Position numbers and translations under genes: made by a program | Notes under the pieces: model-generated | The model's database searches: none | Told to the model about the DNA's origin: nothing | What the model saw: the letters and a program-made list of their open reading frames with translations, nothing else | Source of the DNA: Rhodospirillales bacterium | Lineage (GTDB): Bacteria; Pseudomonadota; Alphaproteobacteria; Rhodospirillales; Shumkoniaceae | Direction: 5' to 3' | Length of the DNA stretch: 64,000 nt | Assembly: GCA_018432935.1 (NCBI GenBank) | Contig: JAHDSF010000011.1 | Location: 49,058 to 113,057 of the forward strand | Part shown: positions 8,048 through 15,710 of the stretch, piece after piece | Position numbering within the stretch: position 1 is the stretch's first letter | Layout of the letters: each line of letters begins with the position of its first letter

Positions 8048-8506
8048 ATGTCCAACACGGCCCTTCCACGCCCCGCTGAAGTCCATGAACAGGAGGCCCG
8101 CACCCTGCTTGCCGTGGTGCGAGAGCTGTGCATGGTGATGAGAGAGGAGAACGAGCAGCTCGCCCACCGTGTGCCGGCCGGCCTCACAGTGGTCATCGAT
8201 CGCAAGATCACCCTCAGCGATGAATACCAGCGGCTTTGGCACAGCGTTCTCGGTGCCGGCCCCGAGATGCTGGCCGAGCGCCCCGAAATCGTTCGCGACC
8301 TGGTCGCATCGGTGGGCGACCTGCGCCGATTGACCGCCGAGAACATGCGGCGCCTCGAAGGCGCGGCCGACGCTTCGCGCCGCCGCATCGAGGCGGTGAT
8401 GGAGGCGATCCGCGAGCAGGATGCCAGGGTGCGCGGATACCGACCTGACGGAGCGCCGCGGACCAGCGCATCCGCGCCGGCCACCGTTCCCTGCCGACGG
8501 GCCTGA
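8048..8506 (+). CDS. FlgN-like export chaperone candidate
   Basis: A 152-residue predicted all-helical cytosolic protein with heptad-like stretches (EARTLLAVVRELCMVMREEN and ENMRRLEGAADASRRRIEAV) and a disordered tail. FlgN chaperones the hook-filament junction proteins FlgK and FlgL and is normally encoded beside flgK. Here the gene ends five bases before flgK. GGAGG lies five bases before the ATG. FlgN sequences are very divergent, so the call rests mainly on position, size and helical character. Confidence 0.6.
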   Translation: MSNTALPRPAEVHEQEARTLLAVVRELCMVMREENEQLAHRVPAGLTVVIDRKITLSDEYQRLWHSVLGAGPEMLAERPEIVRDLVASVGDLRRLTAENMRRLEGAADASRRRIEAVMEAIREQDARVRGYRPDGAPRTSASAPATVPCRRA

Positions 8507-8511
8507 CCCCC

Positions 8512-10245
8512 ATGTCCCTCAACGCCGCCCTCGTCAGCGCCACCAGCTCGCTGCGCGCGCTCCAGGTCCAGATGGCGGTCGCTGCGGCGAACATCAGCAA
8601 CGCGGATACCGCGGGCTATACCAGGAAGGCGGCCGACCAGACCTCGACCGTCAGCGGCGGGCTGTGCACCGGGGTTGCGATCACCGGCATCACCAGCTCG
8701 GTCAGCATGTACCTGGTCCGCAGCATCGTCGAGGCGACCTCGGCCAACGGCCAGGCTTCGGTCGCCGACGAGTTCCTGGCCAGGCTGGCCGACCTGATGG
8801 GGACGCTGTCCAGCGACAGCGACACCGCCGGAGACACGCTCGCCACCGCCCTTTCCGAGCTGGAGAGCGCTCTCGACGAGCTGGCGACGACACCAGAAAG
8901 CGAAACCCTGGCAAACCAGGTCGTGCAGATCCTGGATCGGATCGGAGGCGATCTGCGGGACCTGTCCAATGCCGTCCAGGCACTGCGTGCAGAGGCCGAC
9001 GGCAAGATCGCCACCACCGTCTCCGACGCCAACGACGCGCTCGCCACGATCGGCAAGCTCAACGAGACGATCGTGCGCGCCAAGGCCCTGGGGCAGTCGA
9101 CCGCCGATCTCGAGGACCAGCGAGCGAACGCGCTGCTGACCGTGGCAAGCGCACTCGACGTCAGCTACTACGTCGACTCGACAGGTCGCATGACGGTCTA
9201 CACAAAATCGGGTCAGGCGCTCGTCAACTCCTCCGTCCATCCATTGGCGTACGAACCCGCCGGCGCAGTGGACGCCTCGACCGTCTTCGGCGCGATCACG
9301 GTCAACGGCACCGACATCACCAATGACATCGGCTCCGGAGCCCTGGCCGCGCTGGTCGAGCTTCGCGACATCACGCTGCCCGCGGTCCAGGACGAGCTCG
9401 ATATGCTCGCCACGACGCTGGCGGACTCCCTCAACGCCGCCGCCAATGCCGGAACCTCCATCCCGCCACCCTCCTCCCTCACCGCCACCCGGGTGTCGTC
9501 GTCGGGCGACGCGTTCTCGGGCAGCGGCACCCTGCGGGTTGCGGTCACCGACACCGACGGCGCCGCGGTCACGGTCGTCGATCTCGACCTCTCCTCCTAC
9601 GCAACGGTCGGCGACCTCGTCAGCGCGCTCGATGCGATCGGGGGGATGTCGGCCAGCATCGACGCCGAGGGCCACCTTGCCCTGGTTGCCGACGACGCGG
9701 CCAACGGCATCGCGCTCGCCGACGTCAGCTCGTCGGTCGGCTGCGAGGGCGTTTCGGCCTGGTTCGGCTTCAACGACATCCTGGTCGGCGACGGCGCGGG
9801 GTCGCTGGCGGTGCGGGGCTCGCTGGTCGGCGATGCGAACCTGTTCCCGGTCGGCCGGCTCGACAGTTCCGCCGCGACGCCGTCCCTCGGGGCGACCGTC
9901 GTCTCCACGGCAGCGGGAGCGCAGGCCTCGGCACTGGCCGACGCCTTGCGCGGGGCAGGCTTCGCCAGCGCGGGCGGCCTGGGAGCCCGCGACGGCAGCT
10001 TCGCGGATTACGCTGCCGCCATCGTCGGTGACGTCGCGGTGCGGGCGTCGTCCGCGGACTCCGTCGCCTCCGGTGCCCAGACCACCCTCGCCGCCCTGAC
10101 CGACAGCTTCGCGTCGCAGTACGGTGTCAACGTCGACGAGGAGACGGCGCGGATCGCTGCGCTGGAGAACGCCTACGCGGCGTCCTCCCAGGTGCTCAGC
10201 GCGGTGGACGAGATGTTCCACGCCTTGCTCGATGCGGTCAAATAG
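8512..10245 (+). CDS. flgK: Flagellar hook-associated protein 1
   Basis: FlgK forms the first hook-filament junction ring. The 577-residue product starts with SLNAALVSATSSLRALQVQ followed by ANISNADTAGYTRK, the rod/hook-family N-terminus. It ends with ARIAALENAYAASSQVLSAV and DEMFHALLDAVK, the matching C-terminal helix. A large central region (about 240-480) carries the variable Ig-like insert, including FSGSGTLRVAVTDTDG. It is followed by flgL after 21 bases, the standard pairing. Confidence 0.95.
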   Translation: MSLNAALVSATSSLRALQVQMAVAAANISNADTAGYTRKAADQTSTVSGGLCTGVAITGITSSVSMYLVRSIVEATSANGQASVADEFLARLADLMGTLSSDSDTAGDTLATALSELESALDELATTPESETLANQVVQILDRIGGDLRDLSNAVQALRAEADGKIATTVSDANDALATIGKLNETIVRAKALGQSTADLEDQRANALLTVASALDVSYYVDSTGRMTVYTKSGQALVNSSVHPLAYEPAGAVDASTVFGAITVNGTDITNDIGSGALAALVELRDITLPAVQDELDMLATTLADSLNAAANAGTSIPPPSSLTATRVSSSGDAFSGSGTLRVAVTDTDGAAVTVVDLDLSSYATVGDLVSALDAIGGMSASIDAEGHLALVADDAANGIALADVSSSVGCEGVSAWFGFNDILVGDGAGSLAVRGSLVGDANLFPVGRLDSSAATPSLGATVVSTAAGAQASALADALRGAGFASAGGLGARDGSFADYAAAIVGDVAVRASSADSVASGAQTTLAALTDSFASQYGVNVDEETARIAALENAYAASSQVLSAVDEMFHALLDAVK

Positions 10246-10266
10246 GGGCAGCGGAGAAAGCAGCCG

Positions 10267-11175
10267 ATGGAACGCGTCTCAACGGCGGGCCTCACCCAGA
10301 CGATGCTGGCCCTGACCCTGGCGACCCAGTCGCGGATGGCCGAGAAGCAGGTGCAACAGGCCTCCAGCCTGCTTTCCACCACCTACGCGGGTCTGGGCTC
10401 GAAGAGCGGCACGATCATCTCGCTCGAAAGCGAGCTTAGCCGCCTGATGACGTGGTCGGACAACACGCAACTGGCCCTCAGCCGGGTCGAGGCGATGTCC
10501 GCAACGCTCGGCGATATGACGGATCTCATGACGACACTGCGGTCCACTCTCGGCAGCGCGCTCTCCGAGACGTCCGACGTCAACACGCTCAACCAGGAAG
10601 GACTGGCCACTCTCGAAGATCTCGCGGACTTCCTGAACCTGCAGATGGACGGCCGCTACCTGTTCGCCGGCGCATTGACCAAAGACCCGCCGGTTCCGAA
10701 CGAGGCGTCGGCCTATCCAGTGCCGACGGTGCCTTCTTCGGCGGATTTCTCCTACTACGTGGGCGACGACGCCGTTTCGTCGGTCCGAATCTCGGCCAAC
10801 CAGACGGTCGCGTACGGCGTCACCGCGGACGAGCCGGCCTTCGAGAAGGCGATCCGCGCGGCAGGCCTGCTTGCCAACATGGCCACCAACCCGGTGGACA
10901 CCGCCGCCGTCGAGGAGGCGTACGCGCTGGCAACCGAGGCGCTGGACGGGATGCTTGCCATCCAGGGTTCTCTCTCGGTCACCGCGGGCCGCCTGGAGGG
11001 GGCAATTGCGCGTCAGGAAACCTCGGCCGCCACCGTCGAGCAATTGGCAAAGGACATCAAATCTGCGGATATGGCCGAGATCACGGTCAAGCTGGCCGAG
11101 TATGAAGCCATTCTCCAGGCTTCTTATTCGGCGCTGGCAACCTTGTCTTCTCTCAGCCTAACGCGGTATCTCTAG
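10267..11175 (+). CDS. flgL: Flagellar hook-associated protein 3
   Basis: FlgL is the second junction protein between hook and filament and is distantly related to flagellin. The 302-residue product has the N-terminal helix QSRMAEKQVQQASSLLSTTY, the GRYLFAGALTKDPP segment typical of FlgL (near residues 130-145), and a C-terminal flagellin-like helix (MAEITVKLAEYEAILQASYS followed by ALATLSSLSLTRYL). It ends the flagellar cluster; no flagellar gene follows. Confidence 0.93.
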   Translation: MERVSTAGLTQTMLALTLATQSRMAEKQVQQASSLLSTTYAGLGSKSGTIISLESELSRLMTWSDNTQLALSRVEAMSATLGDMTDLMTTLRSTLGSALSETSDVNTLNQEGLATLEDLADFLNLQMDGRYLFAGALTKDPPVPNEASAYPVPTVPSSADFSYYVGDDAVSSVRISANQTVAYGVTADEPAFEKAIRAAGLLANMATNPVDTAAVEEAYALATEALDGMLAIQGSLSVTAGRLEGAIARQETSAATVEQLAKDIKSADMAEITVKLAEYEAILQASYSALATLSSLSLTRYL

Positions 11176-11510
11176 CCGCCATAACTCGCTCCAGTCCGCA
11201 GCTTCCCGGATGGCGAAACACCGGACCGGGCGATCCTCCGATCGGGCGAGCGGGCACCCACGCGAGGGGATGCCTGAACGGCCGGCGAGGAGGCGGCGCG
11301 CATTAGCAAGGCCGCCGTTGCCCCTGCCGCGAAGCTGGCCAAGTCAAGACTATTCCTGCGGGCTACGGGGCCGGTAGCTGCCATCGGGAGCACGCCGGAG
11401 GCGACCTCAATGCATGGTCCCTCTCCCCGCCCGCTTCCAGCCGCTGCGGTGTCACCTGCCACCAGCGCAAGGACATGCGCAGCGCCACACAGCGACTGAG
11501 GAGACCAACC
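11176..11510. other. Intergenic stretch between flgL and the PRC-barrel gene
   Basis: 335 bases without a supported gene. Only the GAGGAG ribosome-binding site at its right end is clear. Short self-complementary GATC-containing pieces near 11230 are too weak to call. A promoter for the PRC-barrel gene presumably lies here, but no element was recognised. Confidence 0.5.
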
Positions 11511-12725
11511 ATGCGGAAGAGACATCTTGCCATGGCTGTTCCAGCCGCGCTCTTGCTGGCAGCCCCATTAGCCTCCGCCCAGACGGCCAACCCTGCCAAG
11601 TCGCTGGGGAACCAGCAGCAGACCAGCCAGAACGCAAAGCAGCAGTCGGGGCAAACGCAAGCCTCGAGCGGCCAGTCATCGGCCCAAAACGGCCGCATCC
11701 TCGTCAGCGACGCGACGAAGCTGATGAACCTGACCCTCAAGGACAAGCAGGGCAAGGACGCGGGGAGGATCACGTATCTCATGATCAACCCCATCAACGC
11801 GGACGTCGTCTTCGCCGTCGTCACCTCCAGCGACAACGTGACCCAGGACCAGCAGTTCGTGGCTGTGCCGTGGGACAGCATCGACGTCGCCGGCTGGCAG
11901 TCCGGCAAGAGCGACACATCGTCGATCAACCTCAAGGCGTCGCGCCAGGCGATCGACAATGCCCCCCGCTACGAGCTCGAGGACCTCGTCAGGCTGACCT
12001 CGCCTGTGGTCCAGCAGGAGGCTTTCGGCATCTTCGCCACTCCTTCCGGGCAGGCTTCCGGCTCGCAGCAGAGCCGCTCCGGGCAGGCGCAGGCCTCGAA
12101 CCAGGCCGGTACGGCGGGCGGCCAAACCGGGACCTCGGCCAGCGCGTCCACCCAGAAGGGCAGCCAAGGCAGCAGCGGGCAGACGGCCAGTCAACAGTCC
12201 GGCCAATCCGGGCAGCAGAGCCAGCAGATGGCGCAGGGTCAGCAATCCGGGCAGGCGCAGCAATCCAGCCAGGGCCAGCAGATGGCGCAGGGCCAGCAGT
12301 CCGGGCAGGGCCAGCAGTCCGGGCAGCCTCACATCCTGGTCGGCGAGGGCGTGGTCGCGACGCTGAGCACTCCCCTCATGAAGCTCGACAACCAGCTGAC
12401 GGGAAGCAGCGTCTACAAGACCGACGGCAGCCAGTTCGGCGAGATCGACAAGCTGATGGTCGACGTCGAGCACGGCAAGGTCGCGTACGCCCTGATCAGC
12501 AGCGACGCCTATCTGGGGATGGGCGGCAAGTGGAGTGCGGTGCCGATCCAGGCCCTCGAGTGGTCGGGCCAGGGCCGGTACGAGCTCAACGAGCAGGCCG
12601 GCAAGCAGATCGAGGCCAAGGCGCCGGTGGATCCGACCGCCGAGCTTCCGACCCAGATTCCCGGCCAGGATCTGACCGACCTCTACAACCGCTTCGACGT
12701 CGAACCTTACTGGAACCAGTCCTGA
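11511..12725 (+). CDS. Secreted double PRC-barrel protein with Gln/Ser/Gly linker
   Basis: A 404-residue exported protein. The signal peptide is RKRHLAMAVPAALLLAAPLA ending SAQ at about residue 24. Two PRC-barrel domains follow, at about residues 60-165 (DATKLMNLTLKDKQGKDAG, ITYLMINP) and 285-375 (GSSVYKTDGSQFGEIDKLMV, GKVAYALISSD). They are separated by about 110 residues of low-complexity Gln/Ser/Gly repeats. PRC barrels are small beta-barrels found in ribosome maturation, photosynthetic reaction centres and many uncharacterised envelope proteins. A GAGGAG site precedes ATG 11511. A shorter paralogue follows at 12798. Function is unknown; an envelope or extracellular stress role is only a possibility. 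Confidence 0.8.
   Translation: MRKRHLAMAVPAALLLAAPLASAQTANPAKSLGNQQQTSQNAKQQSGQTQASSGQSSAQNGRILVSDATKLMNLTLKDKQGKDAGRITYLMINPINADVVFAVVTSSDNVTQDQQFVAVPWDSIDVAGWQSGKSDTSSINLKASRQAIDNAPRYELEDLVRLTSPVVQQEAFGIFATPSGQASGSQQSRSGQAQASNQAGTAGGQTGTSASASTQKGSQGSSGQTASQQSGQSGQQSQQMAQGQQSGQAQQSSQGQQMAQGQQSGQGQQSGQPHILVGEGVVATLSTPLMKLDNQLTGSSVYKTDGSQFGEIDKLMVDVEHGKVAYALISSDAYLGMGGKWSAVPIQALEWSGQGRYELNEQAGKQIEAKAPVDPTAELPTQIPGQDLTDLYNRFDVEPYWNQS
12190..12327 (+). repeat. Tandem low-complexity repeats encoding a GQQSGQ-rich linker
   Basis: A 33-base unit at 12222-12254 recurs with two differences at 12276-12308, surrounded by shorter copies encoding SGQ and QQ steps. All copies stay in frame and encode the flexible linker between the two PRC domains. 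Such DNA is prone to slippage, so linker length may vary between strains. Confidence 0.75.
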
Positions 12726-12737
12726 CACCGACCAAGA

Positions 12738-12767
12738 AAGGCGAAGGCCGCGCGCGGCCTTCGCCTT
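12738..12767. terminator. Perfect 30-base palindrome between the PRC-barrel genes
   Basis: AAGGCGAAGGCCGCG (12738-12752) is followed at once by its exact reverse complement (12753-12767), starting 13 bases after the stop. It can fold as a hairpin with about 13 bp of stem. No T-run follows. A terminator or attenuator is likeliest; a protein-binding palindrome is the alternative. Confidence 0.5.
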
Positions 12768-12797
12768 CACCACCGGAACAGACGTGAGGAGAACGAC

Positions 12798-13712
12798 ATG
12801 ATGCGGAACGGCAAGCTCATTTTATCTGCCGCAGTGCTGCTGGCTTCGGCCGGCAACGTCCATGCGGCCGAGCCGACGACGGCGAGCCTGGGCGCTCCGT
12901 CGCGCGCGGACCGCGTCGTCCTTACCGACGCCGCCAACCTGCTCAATGCGACGATCCAGGACACGCAGGGCCGCGAGATCGGCGAGATGCGCTATCTCAT
13001 GATCACCCCGGAAACCGGGGACGTGGTATTTGCGATCGTTTCGCCCAGCCAGGCGATCCGCCAGCCGCAGACGCTGGCGGCGATTCCTCTGGCCAGCATG
13101 GGCATCGCCGCATGGCCGGCGGACTCGTACAACGACAGGATCAACCTGGTGGCCCCGCGCGACAAGCTGGCGGCCGCACCGCGCTACGAAATCGGCGATC
13201 TCGTCAGCCTGACCTCGCCAAGGGTTCAACGCGAGATCTACGAAATCTACATGCCGCTTTCGTCGACCTTCCCCCCGACCGCCCAGGACCGTTCGGGTGA
13301 CGGCTCGATGCCCCAGATCCTGCTCGATCGGGGCATGGCGACGACGATCCTGGACCCGCTGGCCAGGACCAGCCGGCAGATTGCAGCCGGAGAGATCCAC
13401 GGCAGCGACGGCAGCCTCTACGGTGAGATAGACAACCTGATGATCGACATTCAGCACGGGCAGGTCGCCTATGCACTGGTGAGCGGCGCACAAAGCCTGG
13501 GCATGGGCCAGCAGAACATCGCCGTCCCCCTGCAGGCCCTTCAGTGGTCCCCCGAGGGGCATTACGTGCTCGACCGGAACGCCGACCGGCAGGCGAGAAG
13601 CGACGGCAACCAGATGCCGGAGTCGGAGCCTGTCCCTGCCCGCCTGCCGATCGACGAACTCGGGAGTCTCTACTCCAGGTTCGCCGTGCCCCCCTATTGG
13701 CAGCCGGGCTGA
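12798..13712 (+). CDS. Secreted double PRC-barrel protein (paralogue)
   Basis: A 304-residue exported paralogue of the preceding protein. The signal peptide ends near residue 24 (LILSAAVLLASAGNVHA). Two PRC domains are visible: DAANLLNATIQDTQGREIG with MRYLMITPETGDVVF, and GSDGSLYGEIDNLMIDIQHG with AYALVSG. The linker is short (about 20 residues) and lacks the Gln-rich repeats. Both proteins end with the same motif pattern, LYNRFDVEPYW in the first and LYSRFAVPPYW here, which shows they arose by duplication. GAGGAG precedes the ATG. Role unknown. Confidence 0.8.
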   Translation: MMRNGKLILSAAVLLASAGNVHAAEPTTASLGAPSRADRVVLTDAANLLNATIQDTQGREIGEMRYLMITPETGDVVFAIVSPSQAIRQPQTLAAIPLASMGIAAWPADSYNDRINLVAPRDKLAAAPRYEIGDLVSLTSPRVQREIYEIYMPLSSTFPPTAQDRSGDGSMPQILLDRGMATTILDPLARTSRQIAAGEIHGSDGSLYGEIDNLMIDIQHGQVAYALVSGAQSLGMGQQNIAVPLQALQWSPEGHYVLDRNADRQARSDGNQMPESEPVPARLPIDELGSLYSRFAVPPYWQPG

Positions 13713-13766
13713 TGCGCCGCCGGCTTCGGATCACCACATCCACCGGCACCAGGAACGGAGCGTCAC

Positions 13767-13795
13767 GGAGGGGTAGAGACCCCTCCGCCCCTTTT
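13767..13795 (+). terminator. Likely intrinsic terminator after the PRC-barrel pair
   Basis: GGAGGGG (13767-13773) pairs with CCCCTCC (13780-13786) across a 6-base loop. A short T-run (13792-13795) follows after five bases. It lies 55 bases after the PRC stop and before the phosphatase gene. Confidence 0.5.
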
Positions 13796-13808
13796 GGCCG
13801 CAAGGTTC

Positions 13809-15401
13809 ATGGAGACGGTCTCATTGCGAGCGCACCAGCACCTTTCGGCAGCAGGGCAGGCCTCCGAGAACCGTGAGCCGACGCCGACCGGGTTCGCGGC
13901 GGGCCTTCTCGGGACAATGGCTGCGGTGGGCGCGATCTCGCCGCGCAGCGCCGTCATCTGGCTGCGTTCGGATCGGTGCGGCCAATGCACCATCCGCTGC
14001 TGGCCCGAAAGCCAGGCCCCCGATGGTCCGGGCACCCGCACCGCATACGCCGCAGCGTCCGACGAAGCCGCGGACGCGACCGCGGCGGTCCGCCTGGAAT
14101 CCCTGCTCCCCCTGACCCGCTACCGTTTCCAGGTGGCGGGACCCGGCGGCAATCTGATCTCCCAGGGGGCCTTCGAGACCGCCCCCGCCCGGCCGGCCGA
14201 CGCTCCCGGCCGGTTCTCGTTCGGCCTCATGAGCTGCCACCAGCCTTTCGACGCCCGTGGCAACGTGCGGCAGCCGGCCGCCGAGATGCTGGAGGCGGCG
14301 CGCCGTTGCCTGCACGACCGCGACGCCAAGTTCCTGCTTCTGGTCGGCGACCAGGTCTACTCCGACAATCCGGAATGCCGCTCGCTGTTCGACCCTTCCT
14401 ATGCCGAGCGCCTCCTGCCCGCGGGACGGCAGTCGATTCTCGACTGCACCGCAGCCGAAGTGCGGCGCATCTACCAGGATCGCTATCGGGCTTTCTGGAA
14501 CATCCCGGGATGGCAGCGGCTGCAGGCGGAGTTCCCATGCTACCCGATGCTTGACGACCACGAAATCGTCGATAACTGGGGATCGCGCGACGAGCACCTG
14601 GAGGAACCCTGGCAGGCGCTCGGCAAGGGAGCGCTGCAGGCGTTCGCCGATTACCAGGCGGCCAGGGTGTTCGGACCCGGCCCGCGCGACCGCTCGTCAT
14701 TCCAGTATGCGTTCACGTACGGTCCGATCGGGGTGTTCGTGATGGACCTGCGCTCGGAACGCCGGGCGGGGCCTGACGGTCAGCTGTTCGGCCCTGGACA
14801 ACTGGCGGCGCTCGAGGAGTTTCTGGCGCGCCACCGCGAACTGGCAGCCCTGTTCATCGTCTTTACGGTCCCGGTGATCCACCTGCCGCGGGCGCTCGTC
14901 AAGCTGCTGCGGCGGCTGCCGGCCGCGCCGGAAGACTTTGCCGACCGATGGTCGGCGCTGCCGCACGTGCGTGACCGCGATCGGATGCTGCTCCTGCTGC
15001 GGGACCACCAGCGGCGCAACCCCGGACAACGCATCGTCCTGCTCAGCGGCGATATCCACATCGGCTGCGCGCACCGCATCCACTGGACGGACAGCGCCGT
15101 CCCGCCGATCCACCAGTTCGTCTCCAGCCCGATCACGCACGAGACCGGCCTCGCCTTGCAGTGGGCCTCGAAGCTGCTGATGAAGGCCAATCGGCGCATC
15201 GAAACCGCCGACGGCTCACTGGCCGCCCGCATCCGCTTCCTGCGCGGCGAGGGACAGCGCGAGAACCCCTACGGCGGCCTCAACCTCGGGATCGTAGAAG
15301 TCGAAGCCGGCCCGTCCGGAGACAGGCCGCTCGTGCGCCTGATGCTGTGGGGACACCGCGGCTTGGAACCGGTTTGCGTCTACCGCTCTCCGCCGCTGTA
15401 A
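13809..15401 (+). CDS. PhoD-like metallophosphatase
   Basis: A 530-residue PhoD/alkaline-phosphatase-D-like phosphodiesterase or phosphatase. An N-terminal fibronectin-like domain (about 35-130, SPRSAVIWLRSDRCGQCTIR) precedes the metallophosphatase core. Metal-binding motifs are visible: LMSCHQPFD, LLVGDQVYSD, MLDDHEIVDNWGSRDE and LLSGDIHIG. No clear signal peptide is seen, unlike exported Bacillus PhoD, so it may be cytosolic. I chose ATG 13809; an in-frame TTG at 13794 is possible. Substrate is not predictable from sequence. It is not obviously in an operon with its neighbours. Confidence 0.82.
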   Translation: METVSLRAHQHLSAAGQASENREPTPTGFAAGLLGTMAAVGAISPRSAVIWLRSDRCGQCTIRCWPESQAPDGPGTRTAYAAASDEAADATAAVRLESLLPLTRYRFQVAGPGGNLISQGAFETAPARPADAPGRFSFGLMSCHQPFDARGNVRQPAAEMLEAARRCLHDRDAKFLLLVGDQVYSDNPECRSLFDPSYAERLLPAGRQSILDCTAAEVRRIYQDRYRAFWNIPGWQRLQAEFPCYPMLDDHEIVDNWGSRDEHLEEPWQALGKGALQAFADYQAARVFGPGPRDRSSFQYAFTYGPIGVFVMDLRSERRAGPDGQLFGPGQLAALEEFLARHRELAALFIVFTVPVIHLPRALVKLLRRLPAAPEDFADRWSALPHVRDRDRMLLLLRDHQRRNPGQRIVLLSGDIHIGCAHRIHWTDSAVPPIHQFVSSPITHETGLALQWASKLLMKANRRIETADGSLAARIRFLRGEGQRENPYGGLNLGIVEVEAGPSGDRPLVRLMLWGHRGLEPVCVYRSPPL

Positions 15402-15710
15402 GGCGCCTCTCCCCTCTGCGACCTCGGAGCTCCCTCCGTGCCTCCTAAGGACATCTTTTGAGTATGCACACCGGCGGGGGCTGCCAACGCAAGCCTATCG
15501 CGGCTTCGACCATGGCACGTGTTCATCCGGTCACCGCAGCGCCGACTCTCGTTCCCGCAGTCGGGTCCTGCCGGTTCATTAGCAAAAGCGAGCTTGCACC
15601 GGAGCCGACGCCCGCCACCTGAACCCGTTCATGCGAGGGCCGGGCAGCAGCTTCCGGCATGCCAGGCCCGACCCTCGCACTCTGCGGCAACGAAGATGCG
15701 GGAGAATCGA
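15402..15710. other. Intergenic region with an inverted repeat upstream of the AsmA gene
   Basis: 309 bases without a supported gene. A 13-base inverted repeat with one mismatch lies at 15633-15645 and 15666-15678, with a 20-base loop, 33 bases before the AsmA start. It could be a terminator for upstream transcription or a leader structure. No promoter was recognised. Confidence 0.4.

Noticed and set aside
7864..10221. Very long minus-strand open frame opposite flgN and flgK
   Set aside because: High-GC shadow frame; the plus strand encodes well-matched flagellar proteins and the antisense product has only low-complexity Gly/Arg/Asp composition.
12190..12327. Possible CRISPR-like repeats
   Set aside because: Repeats are in-frame coding units of a Gln/Ser/Gly linker without unique spacers.
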